Assembly (NCBI GenBank): GCA_016782495.1
Contig: JADHYL010000008.1
Coordinates: 1 to 17,127 of the forward strand
Reading direction: 5' to 3'
DNA: 17,127 nucleotides
DNA from: Candidatus Omnitrophota bacterium
Lineage (GTDB): Bacteria; Omnitrophota; Gorgyraeia; JABMRN01; RBG-13-46-9
Below are positions 7,451 through 14,221 of this stretch, in pieces. Both the position numbers and the translations under genes were made by a program. The notes beneath the pieces are model-generated. The model did no database searches. It saw only the letters and a program-made list of their open reading frames with translations, and was not told where the DNA came from. Each line of letters begins with the position of its first letter. Within the stretch, counting starts at the first letter, position 1.

Positions 7451-7505
7451 GTTCAACCGACCCGGTTGGCATCATGCCAACCGGGTCGGTTGAACCGGGG
7501 CGGTT
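7451..7505. repeat. Perfect long palindrome plus third copy of AACCG-NNN-CGGTT dyad
   Basis: Bases 7451-7472 and 7474-7495 are perfect inverted copies, 22 bp each, around a single central C. Within and beside this palindrome the 13-bp dyad AACCG-NNN-CGGTT occurs three times: 7455-7467 (centre ACC), 7479-7491 (centre GGT) and 7493-7505 (centre GGG). No T-run follows, so it is not a standard intrinsic terminator. It occupies most of the 81-bp gap between pheA and hisC. The same dyad occurs once more before tyrS. It may be a REP-like mobile palindrome, an RNA hairpin separating parts of the transcript, or a set of protein-binding sites. Confidence 0.8.
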
Positions 7506-7525
7506 GGAAGAAAATTTGTTGAGAC

Positions 7526-8614
7526 ATGAAGAACCTGGCGAGAAAAAACATACTGAAAATAAAACCGTATATACCGGGAAAACCTATTGAAGAGCTAAAA
7601 AGAGAGCTCGGCCTGGAGGAGGCCATTAAGCTGGCGTCAAACGAGAATGCTTTTCCTCCTTCAAGAGACGCTATCCGCGCGGCCGAGAAATCCCTTCGCT
7701 CCATAAACAGGTATCCGGACGGGGGATGTTTTTACCTTAAAAAGGCTCTCGCCGGCCGCCTTAAGGTAAAACCGGAGAATATTATTGTAGGGAACGGTTC
7801 GGATGAGATCATCGTATTGGCGCTTCGCGCTTTCGTTAAACCGCTGGATGAGGTTATTATCGCAAAGCCGACATTTCTCATCTATGAAATTGCTTCAAAG
7901 GTGCATGACGCGAAGATAAAATTCGCGCCCTTAAAAGACTTAAGATACGATGTTAAAAAAATCGCCAGTCTCATATCCAAGAAAACAAAACTTATTTTCA
8001 TCGCTAATCCCGACAATCCTACGGGCACTTATATTACCAAAGATGAGATGGAATTTCTTATCTCCAGGATACCCAAGAACACGATACTTTTTATTGACGA
8101 AGCGTATTTTGAATTTGCCGAAGACGTTAAGGATTATCCCAAAACGAAAAAATACCTGGAAAAAAAGAATATCATAATAACGAGAAGTTTTTCAAAAATT
8201 TACAGCCTCGCGGGCCTGAGGGTAGGTTACGGAATGGCCAGAGAAGGCATAATTGATTGCCTAAACCGCGCCAGAGAACCGTTTAACGTGAATTCTGTTG
8301 CTCAGGCTGCGGCGGTGGCCGCGCTTTCCGACGCCAAACACGTTGAAAAGACAAAAAAACTTGTGGAAAACGGCAAACGCTTTTTATGCGAAAAACTGGA
8401 CTCGATGGGGATCGGATATGTGCCGAGCGTTACGAATTTTCTGCTTTTCAAAGTAAATAAAGACGGCAAAAAGATTTATAGGAAGTTATTAAGAAGGGGT
8501 GTAATTGTGCGGGAGATGAGCGCCTGGAAGCTTGACAATTGCATAAGAGTTACCGTAGGCACCATGCCAGAGAATAAGAAATTTATAAAAGCGCTAAAGG
8601 AGAGCCTTCCATGA
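7526..8614 (+). CDS. hisC: Histidinol-phosphate / aromatic aminotransferase (HisC family)
   Basis: This is a fold-type I PLP aminotransferase of the HisC family. The 362-residue protein shows the N-terminal YIPGKPIEELKRELG, the substrate-loop motif KLASNENAFPPS, GNGSDEII, FIANPDNPTGTY, DEAYFEF and the PLP-lysine motif TRSFSK (K224), followed by LAGLRVGYG. Family members can act on histidinol phosphate, on phenylpyruvate and 4-hydroxyphenylpyruvate, or on all of these. No other histidine gene is nearby, and it lies between pheA and the DAHP synthase and tyrA genes, so the final transamination to phenylalanine and tyrosine is its likely job (inference). ATG 7526 has only a weak upstream ribosome-binding sequence. 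The stop overlaps the next gene by ATGA. Confidence 0.9.
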   Translation: MKNLARKNILKIKPYIPGKPIEELKRELGLEEAIKLASNENAFPPSRDAIRAAEKSLRSINRYPDGGCFYLKKALAGRLKVKPENIIVGNGSDEIIVLALRAFVKPLDEVIIAKPTFLIYEIASKVHDAKIKFAPLKDLRYDVKKIASLISKKTKLIFIANPDNPTGTYITKDEMEFLISRIPKNTILFIDEAYFEFAEDVKDYPKTKKYLEKKNIIITRSFSKIYSLAGLRVGYGMAREGIIDCLNRAREPFNVNSVAQAAAVAALSDAKHVEKTKKLVENGKRFLCEKLDSMGIGYVPSVTNFLLFKVNKDGKKIYRKLLRRGVIVREMSAWKLDNCIRVTVGTMPENKKFIKALKESLP

Positions 8615-9627
8615 TTATCGTATTAAGGAAAGACGCTACGAAGGAACAAATTAACCACATTGTCGAGAAGATCAAAAAGCTTGGGCTTAAGCCGTGGCTT
8701 TCGAAAGGCATCGAGAGAAGCATAATTGGCGTCATAGGCGCCGAGGATGCGATCCGCCTACAGCCGCTTGAGGTTTTTCCGGGCGTCGAAAAGGTAATGA
8801 CGGTTTTAAAACCCTACAAGCTCGTTTCGAGGGACTTCAAGAAAGAAGACTCGATCATAGATTTGGGTAACGGCGTTAAAATAGGCGGCGAAGAAATCGT
8901 GGTAATGGCGGGCCCGTGCTCGGTTGAAAAAGAGGACCTTCTCATAGATATCGCAAAAAAGGTAAAGGCCTCCGGCGCAAAAGTGTTGCGCGGCGGCGCG
9001 TTTAAACCGCGCACAAGCCCGTACAATTTTCAGGGGTTAGGCGAGAAGGGCCTCCAATATCTGAAAAAGGCCAAAGACGAAACAGGCCTTTTAGTAGTCA
9101 CGGAACTCATGGATCTAAGGGACCTGGAACTTGTCGAAAGGTACGCCGATATTATACAGATAGGCGCCAGAAATATGCAGAATTTCGACCTTCTTAAAGA
9201 AGTCGGAAGGTCAAAAAAACCGGTTCTTCTTAAAAGAGGCATGTCAAATACGATTAAAGAGTTTCTCATGTCGGCCGAATACATCCTCTCGGAAGGGAAT
9301 TTTAACGTTATCCTTTGCGAGCGCGGCATAAGGACTTTTGAAGACGCCACGAGGTTCACGCTTGATATAAGCGCGGTGCCTCTTGTGAAAAGCTTAAGCC
9401 ACCTGCCGTGCATCGTTGACCCGTCACACGCGACGGGCAAGTGGGGACTCGTTTCTCCGTGCGCCAGGGCAGCGGTTGCCGCAGGGTGCGACGGACTTAT
9501 TATTGAAGTGCATCCAAGCCCGGAAGAGGCGCTTTCTGACGGCGCGCAGAGTCTCTACCCCGAGAAATTCGACCAGCTCATGGAAGAGCTCAAGGATGTG
9601 GCAGAAGCGGTCGGGAGAAAGCTATGA
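8611..9627 (+). CDS. aroF: 3-deoxy-D-arabino-heptulosonate 7-phosphate (DAHP) synthase, type I-beta
   Basis: DAHP synthase condenses phosphoenolpyruvate with erythrose 4-phosphate, the first step of the shikimate pathway. The 338-residue protein has an N-terminal ferredoxin-like regulatory domain (1-70, MIIVLRKDATKEQINHIVEK) joined to the TIM barrel, as in Thermotoga maritima DAHPS. Metal ligands are visible: C103 in MAGPCSVE, H273 in DPSHATG, E299 in EVHPSPEEA, and the Asp of LSDGAQSL. The barrel also has LRGGAFKPRTSPY and QIGARNMQNF. In this subtype the ferredoxin-like domain mediates inhibition by tyrosine and phenylalanine, so feedback control is expected. AAGGAG at 8597-8602 gives it one of the best ribosome-binding sites in the operon. 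Confidence 0.95.
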   Translation: MIIVLRKDATKEQINHIVEKIKKLGLKPWLSKGIERSIIGVIGAEDAIRLQPLEVFPGVEKVMTVLKPYKLVSRDFKKEDSIIDLGNGVKIGGEEIVVMAGPCSVEKEDLLIDIAKKVKASGAKVLRGGAFKPRTSPYNFQGLGEKGLQYLKKAKDETGLLVVTELMDLRDLELVERYADIIQIGARNMQNFDLLKEVGRSKKPVLLKRGMSNTIKEFLMSAEYILSEGNFNVILCERGIRTFEDATRFTLDISAVPLVKSLSHLPCIVDPSHATGKWGLVSPCARAAVAAGCDGLIIEVHPSPEEALSDGAQSLYPEKFDQLMEELKDVAEAVGRKL

Positions 9628-10466
9628 AGTTGTTTAAGAAGATAGCGATAGTAGGGGTTGGCTTAATAGGCGGCTCGATAGGCCTGGCGGCGCGTAAGAA
9701 AAAGCTGGCAGGCGAAGTTGTCGGGGTCGCAAGAAGGGAAGTTTCGCGCAGGAAAGCCCTTAAATTCAGGGCGGTCCACAGGGCCACTCTCGACCTTGAA
9801 AAAGCGGTAAGCGACGCGGATCTTGTCGTCATCGCCGCGCCTGTGGGAAAAATCGAGACTCTCGCCAGACGAGCCGCGAGATCCATGAAAAAAGGGGCCA
9901 TCCTTACCGACGTGGGTAGCTCCAAGAGGTCTATTGTAAGAAAGCTTGAGAAGTTAAGGTTTAAAAAAATAAATTTTGTCGGCTCCCATCCCATGACCGG
10001 CTCTGACAGAAGCGGCGTCGAGAACGCCGATGACGGAATATTCAATAACGCTTCGCTCGTCTTAACAAAAACGAAAAAAACGGATAAAAGAGCCTTAAAC
10101 CGTTTAAAAGAATTCTGGAAAGCCCTGGGATGCAGGATTTTTGTCCTGTCGCCCGAGAAACATGACATGTACGCGTCCCTGGCCAGCTACCTGCCGCACG
10201 CGGTTTCTTACGCGCTTTCGCTTTCGCAGACGAAAGACTCCGTTAAGCTTTCGGCGGGAAGCCTTAAGGACACAACAAGAGTCGCGTCTTCCGATACCGA
10301 ACTCTGGAAGGATATATTTCTTTCCGCCAGAGAAGATACTTTGATGTCTATAAGGATATTCGCCAGGAATTTAAAGGCGCTAGAGGGCGCAATAAAGAGA
10401 AAAGACCATAAGAAAATAAAAAGGATCCTGGATAAAGCGAAAAAAATCCGCGACGAGATAAAGTAG
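9624..10466 (+). CDS. tyrA: Prephenate dehydrogenase
   Basis: This enzyme oxidatively decarboxylates prephenate to 4-hydroxyphenylpyruvate using a pyridine nucleotide, on the way to tyrosine. The 280-residue protein has a Rossmann fold with GVGLIGG (GxGxxG at 11-16), the motif LTDVGSSKRSIV, the active-site SHPMTGSDRSGVENA, then SPEKHDMYASLASYLPH and the substrate-binding DTTRVASSDTELWKDI. The usual SHLPH motif reads SYLPH here, a His-to-Tyr change at its first histidine. There is no ACT domain, so feedback control probably acts through PheA and DAHP synthase. The gene overlaps aroF by ATGA with GGGAG upstream and shares one base with the cmk start. An aroA (EPSP synthase) gene, often found here in related gene orders, is absent. 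Confidence 0.93.
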   Translation: MKLFKKIAIVGVGLIGGSIGLAARKKKLAGEVVGVARREVSRRKALKFRAVHRATLDLEKAVSDADLVVIAAPVGKIETLARRAARSMKKGAILTDVGSSKRSIVRKLEKLRFKKINFVGSHPMTGSDRSGVENADDGIFNNASLVLTKTKKTDKRALNRLKEFWKALGCRIFVLSPEKHDMYASLASYLPHAVSYALSLSQTKDSVKLSAGSLKDTTRVASSDTELWKDIFLSAREDTLMSIRIFARNLKALEGAIKRKDHKKIKRILDKAKKIRDEIK

Positions 10467-11140
10467 TGGATCGTATAAACGTAATAGCCATAGACGGACC
10501 TGCGGGTAGCGGTAAAAGCACCGTTGCGAAATTAGTTGCAAAGAATCTCAAATTCTTATACATCGACACCGGCGCCATGTATAGAGCCCTCACGCTTAAG
10601 GCCGTAAAAGAGGGCGCGGATTTTAACGATCAAGAGAAATTAATCGCTCTTTCAAAAGATCTGGATGTCCGTTTAGTCGAATCGGGAGGCGACCTTAAAG
10701 TGCTTCTCGACGGAAATGACGTGAGCGAGAAAATAAGATCCATGGAGATTACGGCGAAAGTGAAATTTGTGGCGGGCACCGCTGGCGTGAGAAAAAACAT
10801 GGTGAGGCTCCAGCAGAAACTCGGGCGCGCCTCATCCGGCGCGGTCATGGAAGGCCGCGACATAGGCACGGTCGTATTTCCGGACGCAGCGCATAAATTC
10901 TATCTGGACGCAAACTCCCGGACCCGGGCAGAAAGGCGTTTTAAGGAATTAAAAGAAAAAGGTTTTGACGTTTCTTTTCTTGAAGTGGAAAAAGACGTAA
11001 AAGCAAGAGACGCCTCAGATATGACCCGCAAGGTGGGGGCCTTAAAGAAAGCAAAAGATGCGCGTCTTATCGATACGACGGATATGACTATAGAAGAAGT
11101 GGTGGATAAGATATTGGCGCAAGTTAAAGATATTAGATGA
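10466..11140 (+). CDS. cmk: Cytidylate kinase
   Basis: Cmk phosphorylates CMP and dCMP to the diphosphates. The 224-residue protein begins DRINVIAIDGPAGSGKST, with the Walker A lysine at K17, then FLYIDTGAMYRALT, and contains the CMP-binding motif VMEGRDIGTVVFPDA and the lid region LDANSRTRAERR. The short CMP-kinase insert is recognisable around VRLVESGGDLKVLLDGNDV. It starts with GTG at 10466, whose G is the last base of the tyrA TAG, and there is no clear ribosome-binding sequence, so translation is probably coupled. Linkage of cmk with plsC, ispH and rpsA is common in several bacterial phyla. Confidence 0.95.
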   Translation: MDRINVIAIDGPAGSGKSTVAKLVAKNLKFLYIDTGAMYRALTLKAVKEGADFNDQEKLIALSKDLDVRLVESGGDLKVLLDGNDVSEKIRSMEITAKVKFVAGTAGVRKNMVRLQQKLGRASSGAVMEGRDIGTVVFPDAAHKFYLDANSRTRAERRFKELKEKGFDVSFLEVEKDVKARDASDMTRKVGALKKAKDARLIDTTDMTIEEVVDKILAQVKDIR

Positions 11141-11748
11141 CGTATTTTATTTCCCGGTTAATAATTAAAGCTCTTTTAAAAATTTTGCTGAAGTTTGAAG
11201 TAACAGGGCGAGAAAATCTGCCAAAGAAAGGCCCTTTTATCATGGCTTCAAACCACGCCAGCTACATAGACCCGGCCTTGGTGGGCGTGGCGTGTAATAC
11301 CGCAAAAATTTCATTCATGGCAAAAAGAGAGCTCTTTGAAAGGCCATTTTTAGGAGCGTGGTGCAAGGCGGTCGGATGCATACCCGTTGAGAGAAAAACC
11401 GGCGCTTTCCAGCCGCTTAAGGAAGCCATCGGGAAACTCGTAAACGGGGCTTCGGTCGGTATATTCCCCGAAGGGACGCGTTCAAAAACGGGCGAACTTC
11501 AGAAGGCCGAATCGGGTATCGGGCTTATCGCTTATAAGGCGAAAGCGCCTATTATACCTATATATATATCCGGGACCGAGAAAGCGCTTCCCAGAGGACA
11601 AAGGCGCTTAAGGCTTTGCAAAGTTAAAGCGAAGATCGGTAAGGCGGTAGACATAAGCGAGGCTGTAAAGCTTTCCGATAAAAGAGAACTTTACGCGGCG
11701 ATCGGCAGCAAAGTAATGGAATCAATAGCGAGCCTTAAGCATGGGTAA
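11137..11748 (+). CDS. plsC: 1-acyl-sn-glycerol-3-phosphate acyltransferase
   Basis: PlsC acylates lysophosphatidic acid to phosphatidic acid at the inner face of the membrane. The 203-residue protein has a hydrophobic N-terminus (FISRLIIKALLKILLKF), the catalytic H-x4-D motif in NHASYIDP (H40, D45), the substrate loop CIPVERKTGAF, the block FPEGTRSKTGEL (110-121) and the fourth block IIPIYISGTEKALP. Length and motif order fit small bacterial PlsC proteins. It overlaps cmk by ATGA and ispH by 8 bp. Acyl-donor specificity cannot be read from the sequence. Confidence 0.92.
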   Translation: MTYFISRLIIKALLKILLKFEVTGRENLPKKGPFIMASNHASYIDPALVGVACNTAKISFMAKRELFERPFLGAWCKAVGCIPVERKTGAFQPLKEAIGKLVNGASVGIFPEGTRSKTGELQKAESGIGLIAYKAKAPIIPIYISGTEKALPRGQRRLRLCKVKAKIGKAVDISEAVKLSDKRELYAAIGSKVMESIASLKHG

Positions 11749-12601
11749 GATAAAAATAATCATCTCGCGTCACTCGGGATTTTGTTTTGGGGTGAGAAGA
11801 TCCCTCAATATCGCCGGGGAAGCGCTTAAGAAGAAAAAAACGATTTATTCTTTAGGCCCTATTATACACAATCCCCAGGTTGTGCGTGAATTTTCCCGGA
11901 AGGGTTTAAAGGTAATAAAAGACATAAAGGGGCTTGCCGTAAAAAGCGGAAAGTCAAAAACCAAAGAGTTTCTCATACCGTCTCACGGAATAAGCCCCGG
12001 CGCTTTAAAAAATAGGGCGCTTAAATTTATTGATACAACATGTCCTCTTGTGGGGAGGGTGCATAAAATAGTGGCGGATCTGAAAAAGAAAGGATATTTT
12101 ACTATTATCGCGGGCGACAGGAAGCATCCGGAAGTGAGAGGGCTTCGGGGCATAGCGGGTAAAAATTCCCGCGTCCTTAAATCCGGGAAAGAGGCCAGGC
12201 GCTTCGGGGCGAGGCCCGAGAAGGTCGCCTTAATTTCGCAGACAACGGCGACTCTTTCGAATTTCAGGGAAATCCTCTCGGAGTTGGAGAAAAAAAACTT
12301 AAAAGAGTTAAAAAGTTTTAATACAGTATGCAAGAACACCATTGACAGGCAGAGAGAGGCGAAAGAAATAGCGAAAAAGGTTGACGCAATGATAATAATA
12401 GGCGGGAAAAATAGCGCCAACACGACGCGCCTCGCGAAGATTTGTAAAATGGCCAATAAAAATACATACCATATAGAAAGCCGAAAAGACTTGGATAAAA
12501 GGTGTTACGAAGGCAAAAAAAAGATAGGAATAGCGACTGGCGCATCAACGCCGCCTTACGCTATAGAGGAAATAATAAAAAGAATAAGGAGTGATTACTG
12601 A
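11741..12601 (+). CDS. ispH: 4-hydroxy-3-methylbut-2-enyl diphosphate reductase (LytB/IspH)
   Basis: IspH is the last enzyme of the methylerythritol phosphate pathway and makes IPP and DMAPP. The 286-residue protein has the three cysteines that hold the [4Fe-4S] cluster: C15 in GFCFGVRRS, C101 in DTTCPLVGRVHK and C197 in NTVCKNTIDRQ. Family motifs LGPIIHNPQVV, PSHGISP, GDRKHPEVRGL, SQTT, GGKNSANTTRLA and GIATGASTPP are all present. The cluster and active-site residues look intact, implying that isoprenoids are made by the MEP route. The end, TGATG, shares one base with the rpsA start. Confidence 0.96.
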   Translation: MGKIKIIISRHSGFCFGVRRSLNIAGEALKKKKTIYSLGPIIHNPQVVREFSRKGLKVIKDIKGLAVKSGKSKTKEFLIPSHGISPGALKNRALKFIDTTCPLVGRVHKIVADLKKKGYFTIIAGDRKHPEVRGLRGIAGKNSRVLKSGKEARRFGARPEKVALISQTTATLSNFREILSELEKKNLKELKSFNTVCKNTIDRQREAKEIAKKVDAMIIIGGKNSANTTRLAKICKMANKNTYHIESRKDLDKRCYEGKKKIGIATGASTPPYAIEEIIKRIRSDY

Positions 12602-14148
12602 TGAAAGAGGAGAAAAAGATGAAAGAAACGCCAAGTATCTATGAAGGCACGATAGCTCATCTGGAGGAAGGGCAGATCGTTAAAGGGAAAATTATCGATG
12701 TCACGCCTAAGGAGGTGATGGTTGACATAGGGTATAAGTCGGAAGGCGTTATATCCAGAGACGAGTTTCGCTCTTCGGACGAACTAAAGGTAGGAGACGA
12801 GATAGACGTTCTCCTTGAGTCAAAGGAAGACGAAAACGGTATGGTAGTGCTTTCCAAGGAGAAGGTGGAGCGCGCCTTAGGCTGGGACAGGATAGTAAAG
12901 AGCTTCAATGAGGGCGATATTATAGAAGGAAGGATCTCCACAAGGGTCAAGGGCGGCTTCATGGTTGACGTCGGCGTAGAGGCATTCTTACCCGCCAGTC
13001 AGGCCATGTCCAAGGACCTCGATAACGAGATGCTGGAATTCAAAATTGTAAAAATAAATAAACTGCGCAAAAATGTGGTTCTTTCCCGAAAAGGGGCCGT
13101 TTTCCATAAGAGAGAAGAAGAGAAGAAAAAGGTGATCGGCTCTCTTGAAAAGGGCCAGATCGTAAAAGGCGCGGTTAAGAACATCACGGATTTCGGGGCT
13201 TTTATCGACATAGGCGGCGGCATAATAGGGCTCCTTCACATCGCGGACATGAGCTGGGGGAGAGTAAACCACCCCAGTGAAATTTTAACCATCGGCGACG
13301 AAGTGGATGTGATGGTCCTGGATTACAAAAAGGACGAGATGAGGGTTTCCCTCGGGATAAGGCAGAAGACAAAAGATCCGTGGGAAGACATTGAGGCCAA
13401 ATATCCCCTCGGGAGCAAGGCCACCGGAAAGGTAGTGAACCTTGCGCCTTATGGAGCATTTGTAGAACTTGAAAAAGGCATCGAGGGCCTTGTCCACATT
13501 TCTGAGCTTTCGTGGACCAAGAAGCATAACTCTCCGAGCGACATACTTGCGATCGGCGACAGGGTTGAAATCATGGTTCTGGATATAAATAAACCCGAAA
13601 GAAAAATATCCCTCGGGATAAAACAGCTCGAGCAGGACCCGTGGGAAGGCGTTGAGGAGAAGTACAAGGTAGGAGAAAAAATAACAGGCAAAGTAAGGCA
13701 TATAACGGATTACGGCGCATTCGTAGAGCTGGAAGAGGGCATAGACGGCCTCGTGCACGTTTCAGACCTTTCCTGGACGAAAAAAGTGGCGCACCCGAAG
13801 GATGTCCTGAAAAAAGGAGACAAGATAGAAGCCATGATTTTATCCGTGGACGGCGTAAATAGAAGAATTGCCCTCGGGATAAAGCAGCTTACCGCGGATC
13901 CCTGGGATGAAATACAGGCGAAATACAACCCGGGAGCCGTCATAAAAGGAAAGGTCGCTAAGATAACTAATTTCGGCATGTTCGTGGAACTGGAGAAGGA
14001 CCTGGAAGGGCTTCTTCACATATCCGAGATAGGGCTCGGGCCCGATGAGAAGCTGGAGGAAAAATTTAAGGTTGACGATGAGATAGAGGTAGTGATACTC
14101 ATGGTCGACGGCGTGCAGAAAAAAATCGCCTTAAGCACGAAGAAATAA
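12601..14148 (+). CDS. rpsA: Ribosomal protein bS1 (six S1 domains)
   Basis: bS1 binds mRNA and delivers it to the 30S subunit. The 515-residue protein consists of six S1 domains: about 21-87 (GQIVKGKIIDVTPKEVMVDIG), 103-167 (GDIIEGRISTRVKGGFMVDVG), 185-255, 272-342, 359-429 and 446-515. Domains 3-6 are most alike, sharing the pattern GKV-x5-YGAFVELE-x-GIEGLVHISELSWTKK. The first two, which bind uS2 and the 30S subunit in E. coli, are divergent, as expected. AAGGAG (12586-12591) lies nine bases before ATG 12601. A second in-frame ATG at 12619 has GAGGAG six bases upstream, so starts giving 515 or 509 residues are both possible. A 73-bp gap with repeats separates it from tyrS. Confidence 0.95.
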   Translation: MKEEKKMKETPSIYEGTIAHLEEGQIVKGKIIDVTPKEVMVDIGYKSEGVISRDEFRSSDELKVGDEIDVLLESKEDENGMVVLSKEKVERALGWDRIVKSFNEGDIIEGRISTRVKGGFMVDVGVEAFLPASQAMSKDLDNEMLEFKIVKINKLRKNVVLSRKGAVFHKREEEKKKVIGSLEKGQIVKGAVKNITDFGAFIDIGGGIIGLLHIADMSWGRVNHPSEILTIGDEVDVMVLDYKKDEMRVSLGIRQKTKDPWEDIEAKYPLGSKATGKVVNLAPYGAFVELEKGIEGLVHISELSWTKKHNSPSDILAIGDRVEIMVLDINKPERKISLGIKQLEQDPWEGVEEKYKVGEKITGKVRHITDYGAFVELEEGIDGLVHVSDLSWTKKVAHPKDVLKKGDKIEAMILSVDGVNRRIALGIKQLTADPWDEIQAKYNPGAVIKGKVAKITNFGMFVELEKDLEGLLHISEIGLGPDEKLEEKFKVDDEIEVVILMVDGVQKKIALSTKK

Positions 14149-14154
14149 AGAGTC

Positions 14155-14167
14155 AACCGGCGCGGTT
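14155..14167. repeat. AACCG-NNN-CGGTT dyad upstream of tyrS
   Basis: AACCGGCGCGGTT differs at one base from the copy at 7493-7505, and both are followed after 5-6 bases by AAATYTGYTG. It sits in the rpsA-tyrS gap. Together with the three copies before hisC it defines a dispersed dyad present in the only two sizeable gaps of the gene cluster. Whether it is a transcription-factor site or part of a mobile palindromic repeat cannot be decided from one window. Confidence 0.6.
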
Positions 14168-14176
14168 CCCACAAAT

Positions 14177-14211
14177 CTGCTGCCTGCTGCCTGTTGCCAG
14201 TTGCCTGTTAA
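14177..14211. repeat. Five-unit 7-bp tandem repeat
   Basis: The sequence splits into heptads CTGCTGC, CTGCTGC, CTGTTGC, CAGTTGC and CTGTTAA. It ends just before the AGAGG ribosome-binding sequence of tyrS. It lies in non-coding DNA, although TTG at 14201 could in principle start tyrS inside it. The decay of units towards the 3' end suggests an old slippage-derived microsatellite or a fragment of a larger dispersed repeat. Confidence 0.7.
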
Positions 14212-14221
14212 AGAGGTTATT

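Noticed and set aside
13202..13979. Minus-strand frames opposite rpsA
   Set aside because: They repeat because the S1 domains repeat; there is no independent support for coding.
14149..14221. T-box or riboswitch before tyrS
   Set aside because: The gap is too short, and there is no specifier stem, no TGG-containing T-box sequence and no terminator or antiterminator pair.
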